A stretch of 64,000 nucleotides of DNA from Methanolinea sp. (GTDB taxonomy: Archaea > Halobacteriota > Methanomicrobia > Methanomicrobiales > Methanospirillaceae): NCBI GenBank assembly GCA_024518585.1, contig JANIHI010000003.1, positions 62,001 through 126,000 of the forward strand, read 5' to 3'. Positions 42,136-50,822 of the stretch are shown here, piece after piece. Made by a program: the position numbers and the translations under genes. Below the pieces are notes generated by a model, which had not been told where the DNA came from, made no database searches, and saw only the letters and a list, made by a program, of their open reading frames with translations. Every line of letters begins with the position of its first letter. Positions within the stretch are counted from its first letter, which is position 1.

Positions 42136-42258
42136 GCAGATTTCTCCAGGAAAGATTGCGTTTGTTTCTTATTTAGGTATGGAGGGTCAAAGGCCGGAGG
42201 GGAGGGGAGAGGAGGGACCTTTTTTCCCCGCTTCCGCTCTTTTGGGCGGCACGGGGGT

Positions 42259-42279
42259 TTTTTTGGCCCCGCCAAAAAA
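42259..42279. other. Perfect T/A-tailed hairpin in a divergent gap
   Basis: TTTTTTGGC (42259-42267) / GCCAAAAAA (42271-42279), a perfect nine-base stem with loop CCC, between the divergent Isf and HEAT-repeat genes. Its form is that of an intrinsic terminator, but its position between divergent starts suggests an operator or a terminator of an antisense transcript. Confidence 0.4.
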
Positions 42280-42318
42280 GTAGATTTTTATGCCTGTGCC
42301 ACCCTGCGTACCTGTCAT

Positions 42319-42648
42319 ATGGAAGGAGATGGTCCCCCTTCGGAAGAGGAAATCCTTGCCCATTACCAGCGGATGATTTCAGACGGCAACCCGGTCAGCC
42401 GCTGGAAGGCAGTCGAAGGCCTCGCACGCATGGACAGTCCGGCAGCCTTTCCCCTCCTGGTCCAGGCCCTCTCTGACGAGGACTGGAGGGTGCGCCAGAA
42501 GGCGGCCTGGGCACTGGGCGTCGTTGGTGACGCCCGGGCCATCCCCATCCTCCAGAGGGCCCTTCAGGGCGAGAAGGAAGACGTCCGCGAGATGATCATG
42601 GAAGCCCTCTCATCGATTCGCAGGCGCCCGCCTGCCGAAGGACGGTAA
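42319..42648 (+). CDS. HEAT-repeat protein
   Basis: 109 residues from ATG 42319. Two clear HEAT units: R-W-K-A-V-E-G-L-A-R-M ... A-F-P-L-L-V-Q-A-L-S-D-E-D-W-R-V-R and K-A-A-W-A-L-G-V-V-G-D-A-R-A-I-P-I-L-Q-R-A-L, then a partial third. This is a protein-interaction scaffold. A TATA-like TTTTTATG is about 30 bases before the ATG. No partner evident. Confidence 0.85.
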   Translation: MEGDGPPSEEEILAHYQRMISDGNPVSRWKAVEGLARMDSPAAFPLLVQALSDEDWRVRQKAAWALGVVGDARAIPILQRALQGEKEDVREMIMEALSSIRRRPPAEGR

Positions 42649-42842
42649 AATTCCCCCCAAAGATTGTATCTTTCCCCCGGTCGCCGCGGGTAATATACCC
42701 TTATTACCTTATCCCGCCAATTCTCTGGGAAAACCCGTGGCCCGGGGGCAGCCTGTCCCCCGGCGATGGACAATGGACAGGCATCTTTGGGAAATATCCC
42801 CCCATCCAGGCCGAATAACACGAAAGTGACAGGGAGAAGACA

Positions 42843-44354
42843 ATGGAGAACAGGTACCCGGACCTTGCATTTGACCAGTCCCGTTGGGAGAAGCAGCGAG
42901 AGCTTTTCGCGCGGGGAATAGTCCCGTATCCCTACCGGTACGGGGAAAGGGAGACCATCGCAGCCATCCGGTCGGCAAACGCGGATGCTGGCCATGAAAA
43001 GGGGACAAAGCGGGTCCGGGCTGCAGGGCGACTCTCTACTGTCAGGAACCATGGCAAGACGGTTTTTGCCGACCTCCAGGACGAGAGTGGAAAGATCCAG
43101 ATTTACATCCGCAAAAACGACATCGGGGAAGAAAAGTTCGACCTTTTCCTGACCTGTATTGAGAGGGGGGATATCGTGGGTGTGGAGGGGTATATCTTTC
43201 GCACGAAACTGGGGGAGCTGACCCTCTGGGTGGAGGAGATCACGCTCCTTGCCAAGGCCCTCTGTCCCCTCCCCGAGAAGTTCCACGGACTGCGCGACGT
43301 CGAGAAGAGGTACCGGCAACGGTATGTCGACCTCATCGTCAACCAGGATGTCAGGGAGACATTCCGGACACGGAGCCGGATCATTGCTTCCCTGCGGGCG
43401 TACCTGACGGAAAGGGGTTTCCTCGAGTTTGAGACCCCGATCCTGCAACCGGTCTACGGGGGAGCCAATGCGCGTCCCTTCACCACATTCCACCACTACC
43501 TCCAGCAGACACTCTTCCTGCGCATTGCCCCCGAGCTCTACCTCAAGAGGCTGATCGTGGGGGGTTTTGAGAAGGTCTTTGAGATTGCGAGGAACTTCCG
43601 CAACGAGGACATCGATACCCAACACAACCCCGAGTTCTCCATGGTAGAGATCTACGAGGCCTACCGTGACTACACGGACATGATGGCACTATGCGAAAAT
43701 ATCATCACAACCCTCGTCGCAGAGGTGCACGGGACGCAGGTCATCTCCTTTGGAGATACCACCCTTGACTTCACCCCTCCCTGGAAGAAGATGAGCATGG
43801 ACGAGGCTGTCAGGGACCTGGCAGGGATCGATGTCTGGGCCTACTCCCTGGAAGAGCTCCGGCGGATCGCGCAGGAGAAGGACGTGGAGGGGTGGGAGAA
43901 CGTGGGCACAACCCGGGAGATGCTCGTCCTCCTCTTTGAGGAACTCGTGGAGGAACAGCTCGTCCAGCCAACCTTCATCTATGATTTCCCGGTCGAGAAC
44001 TCGCCGCTCGCAAAGAAGCACCGCTCACGCGAGGGTTTCACCGAGCGTTTCGAGCTCTTTATCTGCGGGATGGAGGTTGCAAACGGGTTCTCGGAGTTAA
44101 ACGACCCTGTTGACCAGCTCGAACGCTTCCAGCGCCAGGAAGAGAAGAGACGGGCGGGAGACCTGGAAGCGCAGATGCTTGACTATGACTTCATCAATGC
44201 CCTTGGCTACGGGATGCCACCGACGGGGGGAGTCGGCATCGGTATTGACCGCCTCGTCATGATCCTGACCAACAGGACATCGATCAAGGAGGTCATCCTC
44301 TTTCCCCAGTTGAAACCGGAACCCTCCGAGAGGAAAGATTCCCCCGATACCTGA
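42843..44354 (+). CDS. lysS: Lysyl-tRNA synthetase, class II
   Basis: 503 residues. N-terminal OB-fold anticodon-binding domain (about 60-150: V-R-A-A-G-R-L-S-T-V-R-N-H-G-K-x-x-F), then class II core: motif 2 F-E-I-A-R-N-F-R-N-E-D-I-D-T-Q-H-N-P-E-F and motif 3 G-I-G-I-D-R-L-V-M. It is a bacterial/eukaryotic-type LysRS. Most archaea, including many methanogens, use class I LysRS (LysK), so this class II enzyme suggests transfer or a dual set. A TATA-like TAATATA lies near 42690. Confidence 0.95.
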   Translation: MENRYPDLAFDQSRWEKQRELFARGIVPYPYRYGERETIAAIRSANADAGHEKGTKRVRAAGRLSTVRNHGKTVFADLQDESGKIQIYIRKNDIGEEKFDLFLTCIERGDIVGVEGYIFRTKLGELTLWVEEITLLAKALCPLPEKFHGLRDVEKRYRQRYVDLIVNQDVRETFRTRSRIIASLRAYLTERGFLEFETPILQPVYGGANARPFTTFHHYLQQTLFLRIAPELYLKRLIVGGFEKVFEIARNFRNEDIDTQHNPEFSMVEIYEAYRDYTDMMALCENIITTLVAEVHGTQVISFGDTTLDFTPPWKKMSMDEAVRDLAGIDVWAYSLEELRRIAQEKDVEGWENVGTTREMLVLLFEELVEEQLVQPTFIYDFPVENSPLAKKHRSREGFTERFELFICGMEVANGFSELNDPVDQLERFQRQEEKRRAGDLEAQMLDYDFINALGYGMPPTGGVGIGIDRLVMILTNRTSIKEVILFPQLKPEPSERKDSPDT

Positions 44355-44481
44355 TCAGTCACTCTCCTTCACCCATCCAGAAGAGTCGGCCCGGGTATCG
44401 CCGGGAAGGATACCAAGGGTGTTATTCCTTTTAAAAGAAGGGGGAGCACTGCCCTCCCTTTTTTACAAAAAAATGTATTTT

Positions 44482-44988
44482 TCAGAGGAGTGCGGTGGTG
44501 ATCCCGATGACCCCGGACTGGATGATGACGGCAGTCGCGATGATGACCCCGGCCATCTCCAGTGCCACCGCCACGTTGCCCTTCTTGATCTCCTCGAACT
44601 CCTCGACACCCTTCGTAAGCCTGTCGAGGATGGAGAGGGCAAGGTAGATCGCACCAATGGCAAGGACGATCCCGAGGATCAATTGCAGGAAGGCAACGCC
44701 GATTGCCGTGATCCCGTCAAGGGAGAGGAGACCCACCGAGAGGGCCTTGGAGATCCCGACCGAGATGCCCGATACACCGGACTGTACCACGAGGGCGATG
44801 GCAAAGAAGACGGATGCAACGATGATCCCGACCGCCACGTTGCCCTTGGCAAGTTCCTTTTCTTCATCGATACCCTTGGTGATCCGTGAGAGCACGGAAA
44901 ACCCGATATACAACGCGACGACTGCCAGCAGGATGGCAATGACAAGCTGTATAATACCAATGACTGCGTTTGCCCATAACATGTTCAA
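44482..44988 (-). CDS. DUF350 membrane protein with internal duplication
   Basis: 168 residues, ATG 44988, with GGTGA six bases upstream. Four helices arranged as two homologous halves: Q-L-V-I-A-I-L-L-A-V-V-A-L-Y-I-G-F-S-V-L-S-R-I-T-K-G-I-D-E-E ... A-K-G-N-V-A-V and Q-L-I-L-G-I-V-L-A-I-G-A-I-Y-L-A-L-S-I-L-D-R-L-T-K-G-V-E-E-F ... K-K-G-N-V-A-V. The DUF350 unit is often single; here it is duplicated. Function unknown; probably inner membrane. Convergent with lysS, with T-rich sequence (about 44458-44480) between. Confidence 0.9.
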   Translation of the reverse strand: MNMLWANAVIGIIQLVIAILLAVVALYIGFSVLSRITKGIDEEKELAKGNVAVGIIVASVFFAIALVVQSGVSGISVGISKALSVGLLSLDGITAIGVAFLQLILGIVLAIGAIYLALSILDRLTKGVEEFEEIKKGNVAVALEMAGVIIATAVIIQSGVIGITTALL

Positions 44989-45485
44989 TCACCCTAACTA
45001 AATTTCCTCACTATATCTCCCTACCCAATAATTAATCTATCGTGGCTCCATTCTGTGAATAGGACCTTTTTTCACGGTATCCTTCCTCAGGGGAAAAACA
45101 AGTTCCACCCCGGCCGTGACTTCCCCCCATAATAGGGAGGGCCCGTCCCGAAAGGGATCAGTCCCGGGAAACCGATAGGGGGACCCCCGGGATCAGGCGG
45201 GGGCATTCCTGCCGGGAAGGATAGACTCACTTTCCCGGGATGGGCACCTGCGGTCTGGATTTTTTGGTTTTCCAGGGGAAATGGAGGAAAATTTCAGGCA
45301 ATTTGGGGGAAAAATTTATAATCTAAAAAAGGAGAGGGTTTTTAAACAGGAATCTGATCAGAAAAATCCATCCTGTAGCCGGACGTGGAGTGCCACGAGG
45401 GTGGAAGTCGGGGTCCTCTCGAGGTGGCGGGACAGTACTTCCCCGGATGGTCTGCCATGTCCCGGTGATATCGGAGGCTAAATTC
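44989..45485. promoter_or_regulatory. Gene-free control region before the surface-protein pair
   Basis: 497 bases without a convincing gene. The left part holds the DUF350 promoter (ATTAATTATTGG near 45030-45042). The middle is GC-rich with short inverted repeats. TTTATAATC at about 45316-45324 fits a promoter for the large surface protein, giving a leader of about 140 bases. The leader contains a CGTGG-agtg-CCACG hairpin near 45384-45397. A GGAGG site is at 45474-45478, before the ATG at 45486. Confidence 0.4.
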
Positions 45486-48400
45486 ATGTCATTAGGTCTG
45501 CGCAGTATAATCCTATTTGGTGTCCTCGCCCTGTTCCTGTCAGCGACCGTCATTGCGGTCCCTGCCGGTACCCCTGTCTCTGTCGATGTCTCAGGGATAC
45601 CCCTCGTGTTCATTGCAAACGAGGGACAGGCCGGCGAGGAAGTACTCTACCATGCAAACGCTCCCGGGCATTCCATTTACTTCCTGAAGGATGCAATGGT
45701 CTGTCTCCTCCCGCGAAAAGAAGGGGGTGCCCCTGCACTCATCAGGGTGAGCCTCGACGGGTATGACCCCCTCCTTTCGGTCACGGCAGAGGAGAAGCTC
45801 CCGGGAACGGCAAACTTCCTGGTCGGCAATGACCCCCAGGCATGGGTCAGGAATGTCCCCACGTACGGGAAAGTGAGGTATAGTGGCATCCTCCCCGGTG
45901 TTGATATTGTCTACTACGGCACACAAGGTGTCCTGAAACGGGACATCATCCTCGCACCGGGCGTTGACCCCTCCACCATCCGGTTCCGCTACACCGGCCA
46001 GGAGACCCTCGCCCTTGACGACGAGGGAAACCTCCTCGTGGAAACGACCGGGGGCAGGATCAGGGAGGCGGCACCCCTCTGTTACCAGTTGAAGGGGGGA
46101 GAGGAAGTGCCCGTCTCGTGCAGGTATGTCCTTTCCGGTGACGGTCTTGTTGGTTTCAGTATCGGGACCTACGACCCTGCCCTGCCGCTTGTCATCGATC
46201 CTTACCTTGACTTCTCGACGTACCTGGGAGGAGCCCGGGAGGACCGCGGGTATGCCGTTGCCGTCGATTCCCTGGGAAGCACGTATGTCACGGGCGGCAC
46301 GCAGTCGATCGACTTTCCCTACCCGTCATGGAAGGCCCGGTACCAGGAGTTCCCCGGGGGAGCCATGGATGTCTTTGTCACCAAGATCGAGCCCGACGGC
46401 CTTGCCCTCAATTACTCGACGTACATCGGGGGACGCAACGATGATGTGGGATTCGGGATTACCGTGAACGAATCTGGTTTTGCCTACATCACAGGATATA
46501 CAATATCGCCGGATTACCCCGTTTTAAAAGCTTTTCAGGACAATATAAGTTACAGCGGGAGTTGTTGTTCATCTTCTGATGCCTTCATCTCTGTTCTTGC
46601 CCCCGAGGGCAACGACCTCGAGTTTTCGTCGTTCCTGGGCGGGAACATGACCGATGTCGGCCGGGCAATCGCTCTCAACAGCACGGGCCAGGCAGTTTTG
46701 ACAGGATACACCGGCTCATGGGACTTCCCGACTACGACGGGAGCATATGACCGAACCTTGAATGGGACGTGGGACGCCTTCGTTACCGGGATATCCTACG
46801 ATGGATCGGTATCCACCATCGGATTCTCAACATTCCTGGGGGGAGAAAACACCGATAAAGCATTCGGGATTGCCCTGGGTCCCAATAATGATATTTTTGT
46901 TACGGGATTGACCCAGTCGATGTTCTTCCCCGTGAAATTATGGAAACAGAGGTTCTTATCGGGGTCCCAGGACGCATTCGTGACCCGTCTGGCTCCTGAC
47001 GCCAGTGACATCATCTCGTCGACATACCTTGGAGGTTTTAACGACGAGAGCGGAAACGGAATTGCCGTCGATAACCAAACGGCAATGTACGTGACAGGGT
47101 TCACGAGGTCAGAGGATTTCCCTGTTTTCCCCAAATCACCCTATGGCACGGCTTTCCAGTCACGCCTTGGCGGCCTCCAGGACGCCTTCCTGACAAAGTT
47201 CAACCCCGGCGGGACATCCCTCAACTTCTCCACGTACCTGGGCGGGTCCCAGGTCGAGGAGGGCACGGGAATAGCGGTTGACGGCATGGGATCTGCATAC
47301 GTCACGGGCTATACCGATTCCCTGAATTTCCCTGTGAAAAATGCGGTCCAGTCGACCCTCAACTCCTACACCTACGATGCTTTCGTCTCCCGGTTCTATC
47401 CCAATGGCACTGCAGTCATGTATTCGACGTACCTCGGCGGCAGGCTGGATGACAGGGCCATGGGGATCGCGCTCCTGGGGAGCAATGCAACCGTTGCCGG
47501 GTGGACAGAATCTGCGAACTTCCCGGTGAAAAATGCCATCCAGTCGGGTTTTGCCGGAGTCTCTGATGCATTCGTTGCCCGGATCGTCTCTGTCCCGCCG
47601 GTAGCAAACTTCACCGCCGAGGCAAACGGCGTGGAAAACTATACCCTCATCAAGGGTCTGCCCCCGCTGCGTGTCAACTTCACCGATCTCTCCACCGGTG
47701 AACCGACAGCCTGGTCATGGCTCCTGGGAGACGGGAATACCTCGTCCCAGCAGAACCCGAGCCACACGTATTACACCGGGAACTGGACGGTCAACCTGAC
47801 GGCAAGTAACCTGGACGGGAGCAACTCGACAGGCAAGTACTGGTACATCCAGGTCGGTGCGCCACTCATTGTGAACTTCTCGGCGGCAAACGTCTCGGGT
47901 GTCCCCTGCACCTTCTGCCAGGGCCAGGTCCCCTTCGGCGTGAACTTCACCGACCTCACGAACGATACCCCGATCGCATGGAACTGGAGTTTCGGTGACG
48001 GGAACTTCAGCACGGACCAGCACACCAACTGGACGTACCACATCCCCGGGCTCTATAATGTCACCCTGATCGCGACGAACGACTATGGCTCCAACAGCAC
48101 AACGAAGTGGGGACTCGTCGAAGCGGGAGACGTCCCGACCGCCAATTTCACCGCCAACGTGACCTCCGGTATCGCACCCCTCGCAGTCCAGTTCACGGAC
48201 CTCTCAACGGCAATTCCTGCAATCTCCTCCTGGAACTGGACGTTTGGCGACGGGTCACCCAACGGGACGACAAAGAACCCTGTCCATGTGTTCACAGCGA
48301 TGGGGAACTATACCGTCAATCTCACGGTCCGCAACCTCTGGGGCAACGGCACGATGTCCCGGTTCGAGTACATCAGGGTCGGCGAGATACCCGTGGCCGA

Positions 48401-49280
48401 TTTCACCGCTGAACCAACCAGCATCGTTGAATCCCAGGCGGTCAATTTCACGGACCTCTCCACGGGATACCCGACCTGGTGGTTCTGGAACTTTGGCGAC
48501 GGCCAGACAGAGAACAGGACGGGTAACCTCACATTCAACCACACGTATGCCCATGCGGGGAACTACACCGTCTCCCTGACGGCCGGAAACGAGTTCGGGA
48601 GCAGCACAAAGACACGGCCACGTTACATCTTCGTAGCCGGGAACGCAACGGTGGCAAACCTGACATTTGTCCCGTCGTCTGCGATCATCCCCACCAACTC
48701 CACGACGGCAATGAAGCTCATCCTTGAGAAGGCGGAGAGGGGCCTCTCGGGTTACAATATCACCATCTACTTCGTGAACCCCTCTGCGGCTGACATGGTG
48801 GCGTTCCACCTGCCTTCGTGGGTCAACCCTGCGTTTGCCCTCAACAGCACGGTACCCGCCTCCTCCGTCTGGTTGAAGGTCTCGGATATCGCTGACGTCA
48901 TCAGGCCGGGGGCAACGAATGTCGAACTTGCTCTCTTCAACAGCACCGGGAAGACGCCCATGGCGACGACGATAAACGTGACAGTGACCCAGATCGACAC
49001 CGATACAGGGGATATCGTCCATACCTACCTCAACCCTGCCCAGGTCACGATCGTTGCCCTCCTCCCGCTTCCCGGCCATGCCAATCCCCCAACGGATCCG
49101 TTCCATGACGGAGTCTACTGGGATGTCAATGGGAACGGGCGTATCGACTTCGATGACGTCGTCCAGTACTTCCTCTTCCTCGAGTGGATCCAGGACAACG
49201 AACCGATCAGCCTGTTTGACTACAACGACAACGGCCGGATTGACTTTGATGACCTCTTCATCCTCTTTACGATGGTCTAG
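45486..49280 (+). CDS. Large secreted protein: SBBP repeats, four PKD domains, cohesin-like and dockerin-like domains
   Basis: 1264 residues from ATG 45486, chosen for its GGAGG site and signal peptide (MSLGLRSIILFGVLALFL...). A DUF7948-like domain is about 30-230. SBBP beta-propeller repeats are about 240-700, with repeated Y-S-T-Y-L-G-G, A-Y-V-T-G and D-A-F-V. Four PKD domains are about 702-1050, each with F-T-D-L-S and W-x-F-G-D-G. A cohesin-like module is about 1055-1190. Residues about 1205-1264 form a dockerin-like pair of EF-type loops, D-V-N-G-N-G-R-I-D-F-D-D-V and D-Y-N-D-N-G-R-I-D-F-D-D-L. Many N-glycosylation sequons. There is no C-terminal membrane helix or sorting signal, so anchoring may be via the dockerin. 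The next gene encodes a related cohesin module. Confidence 0.9.
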   Translation: MSLGLRSIILFGVLALFLSATVIAVPAGTPVSVDVSGIPLVFIANEGQAGEEVLYHANAPGHSIYFLKDAMVCLLPRKEGGAPALIRVSLDGYDPLLSVTAEEKLPGTANFLVGNDPQAWVRNVPTYGKVRYSGILPGVDIVYYGTQGVLKRDIILAPGVDPSTIRFRYTGQETLALDDEGNLLVETTGGRIREAAPLCYQLKGGEEVPVSCRYVLSGDGLVGFSIGTYDPALPLVIDPYLDFSTYLGGAREDRGYAVAVDSLGSTYVTGGTQSIDFPYPSWKARYQEFPGGAMDVFVTKIEPDGLALNYSTYIGGRNDDVGFGITVNESGFAYITGYTISPDYPVLKAFQDNISYSGSCCSSSDAFISVLAPEGNDLEFSSFLGGNMTDVGRAIALNSTGQAVLTGYTGSWDFPTTTGAYDRTLNGTWDAFVTGISYDGSVSTIGFSTFLGGENTDKAFGIALGPNNDIFVTGLTQSMFFPVKLWKQRFLSGSQDAFVTRLAPDASDIISSTYLGGFNDESGNGIAVDNQTAMYVTGFTRSEDFPVFPKSPYGTAFQSRLGGLQDAFLTKFNPGGTSLNFSTYLGGSQVEEGTGIAVDGMGSAYVTGYTDSLNFPVKNAVQSTLNSYTYDAFVSRFYPNGTAVMYSTYLGGRLDDRAMGIALLGSNATVAGWTESANFPVKNAIQSGFAGVSDAFVARIVSVPPVANFTAEANGVENYTLIKGLPPLRVNFTDLSTGEPTAWSWLLGDGNTSSQQNPSHTYYTGNWTVNLTASNLDGSNSTGKYWYIQVGAPLIVNFSAANVSGVPCTFCQGQVPFGVNFTDLTNDTPIAWNWSFGDGNFSTDQHTNWTYHIPGLYNVTLIATNDYGSNSTTKWGLVEAGDVPTANFTANVTSGIAPLAVQFTDLSTAIPAISSWNWTFGDGSPNGTTKNPVHVFTAMGNYTVNLTVRNLWGNGTMSRFEYIRVGEIPVADFTAEPTSIVESQAVNFTDLSTGYPTWWFWNFGDGQTENRTGNLTFNHTYAHAGNYTVSLTAGNEFGSSTKTRPRYIFVAGNATVANLTFVPSSAIIPTNSTTAMKLILEKAERGLSGYNITIYFVNPSAADMVAFHLPSWVNPAFALNSTVPASSVWLKVSDIADVIRPGATNVELALFNSTGKTPMATTINVTVTQIDTDTGDIVHTYLNPAQVTIVALLPLPGHANPPTDPFHDGVYWDVNGNGRIDFDDVVQYFLFLEWIQDNEPISLFDYNDNGRIDFDDLFILFTMV

Positions 49281-49289
49281 GAGGGAGCA

Positions 49290-50594
49290 ATGATACTCAC
49301 CGAATGGCAAAAACTGGCACTCGTGGCAGCATGCATCTGCATGCTTGCCATTCCCGGGCTGGCAACGACCGTGACGGTCGGTTCCGCCACGGTTCCTGGA
49401 GCAGGGACGACTGTTCCCATCAATGTGACCGCCGACAACTTCCCCAACGGCCTTTCGGGGTACAGCATGAACGTGTCTGTGGCATCTCCTGCCGTTGCAG
49501 AAATAACGGGAGTGACGTTCCCTTCATGGGCGTCATTGAGCATCCATTCCCCCCTCCCATCCGGTGAAGTGTCGGTCCGTGCTTCTGACCTTGCTCAGGC
49601 GGTTGGGCCAGGGGCATCCAATGTTCTCCTGGTGACGGTCACGGTCCGCGGCAAGGCCGCAGGCTCGACACCCATCACCGTGGTGGTAAAAAAGATGGAC
49701 CCGGACGGTGCTGGTGATCCGATCCTCCCCACCATTGTCGCAGGGACGGTCACCGTGGGCGGGACCCCCACACCGACCGCAACACCGACGTCCACACCCA
49801 CACCAACACAGACCGCGACACCGACTGCAACACTGACGTCCACACCCACACCAACACCGACCCCCACGTCAACACCGACCGCGACACCGACTGCAACACC
49901 GACGTCCACACCCACACCAACACCGACCCCCACGTCAACACCGACTGCGACACCGACTGCAACACTGACGTCCACACCCACACCAACACCGACTCCTACG
50001 TCAACACCGACAGTCACTCCCACTCCGACGCCTGTCGACCCGGGGTACATCACTGTCTTTTCCTATCCCCTGGGGGGAACAGTGTACCTCGATGACGTGG
50101 TGATAGGCACAACCCCCCTCCAGGACCGGAGTATCGATCCCGGCACCCACACCCTGGTGGCAAAGTACACCGGCTACCAGGACTACTCAGCAACCATCAC
50201 GGTCAGTCCCGGGCAGCACTTCAAGCTCCCCCTCATCATCTTCTTAAAGGGCCAGCCGACGCGTCCCCCGACGACCATACCGACCATCCCGGTAACGAGT
50301 ACCCCCACACCAACGGCGTCTGGCACCGCCACGACCGCCGTCCCGACGCCAACGGTCACGGGAGGGGGCACGGGGAGTCTGACGGTCAAGACCCTGCCGT
50401 CGGGGGCACTCATTTACCTCGATAACCAGCCGAAAGGAACAACCCCCGCAACGATCTCCAACATCCCCGCCGGGGACCACGAGCTGAAGCTCATCAAGCA
50501 GGGGTATAAGACGAGTGTCCGGACCGTGCGGATACAATCCGGGATAACAACGACACTCCCCCTGATTGTCCTCTCTCCGCAAAGGCTGTTCTGA
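49290..50594 (+). CDS. Secreted protein: cohesin-like domain, Thr-Pro linker, two PEGA domains
   Basis: 434 residues; GGAGG precedes the ATG, nine bases after the previous stop, so the two genes are co-transcribed. Signal peptide about 1-26. Cohesin-like domain about 27-155 ([22 protein letters not shown]), sharing spacing with the module of its neighbour (G-L-S-G-Y ... P-S-W ... P-G-A-T-N-V). A Thr/Pro-rich linker about 160-250 follows, probably glycosylated. Two PEGA domains at about 250-330 and 370-432 each carry P-x-G-x-x-x-Y-L-D. No C-terminal anchor is seen. Likely partner for dockerin-bearing surface proteins. Confidence 0.88.
   Translation: MILTEWQKLALVAACICMLAIPGLATTVTVGSATVPGAGTTVPINVTADNFPNGLSGYSMNVSVASPAVAEITGVTFPSWASLSIHSPLPSGEVSVRASDLAQAVGPGASNVLLVTVTVRGKAAGSTPITVVVKKMDPDGAGDPILPTIVAGTVTVGGTPTPTATPTSTPTPTQTATPTATLTSTPTPTPTPTSTPTATPTATPTSTPTPTPTPTSTPTATPTATLTSTPTPTPTPTSTPTVTPTPTPVDPGYITVFSYPLGGTVYLDDVVIGTTPLQDRSIDPGTHTLVAKYTGYQDYSATITVSPGQHFKLPLIIFLKGQPTRPPTTIPTIPVTSTPTPTASGTATTAVPTPTVTGGGTGSLTVKTLPSGALIYLDNQPKGTTPATISNIPAGDHELKLIKQGYKTSVRTVRIQSGITTTLPLIVLSPQRLF
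49787..50032 (+). repeat. 66-bp tandem repeat encoding the Thr-Pro linker
   Basis: Unit boundaries at GACGTCCACACC: 49787 (48 bp, an 18-bp deleted copy), 49835 (66 bp), 49901 (66 bp), 49967 (partial, diverging). The 66-bp unit encodes 22 residues of alternating Thr/Pro/Ala. Near-identical DNA suggests recent expansion; linker length may vary between strains. Confidence 0.9.
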
Positions 50595-50822
50595 TACACT
50601 ACCCCATTTTTACTCTCTCCGCTTTTTCGTGCGGGTCGGTCAGGATCTCAGGAGGGAACTTTCCAGTCCCCGGTCTGTTATCAAATGGCTTCGCGGGTAT
50701 CCCGTCAGGCACGCCCCCTGCAGTGTCCCTGGCCAGCTGTTCCTTATGGAGCCCGGGGTGGGCTAGTGGAGTTATTGGGATTCTTTCCCTTGAGAAGAAG
50801 AGGCGTGTGACGGAAATATTCT

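Noticed and set aside
45384-45397. Leader hairpin as a riboswitch
   Set aside because: A short stem without any recognisable conserved aptamer core is not enough.
45281-45481. 66-codon frame upstream of the surface protein
   Set aside because: It overlaps the presumed TATA box and leader, with no ribosome site or recognisable domain.
45390-45485. Extended start for the large surface protein
   Set aside because: The added 32 residues would bury the signal peptide; a GGAGG site and signal sequence support the ATG at 45486.
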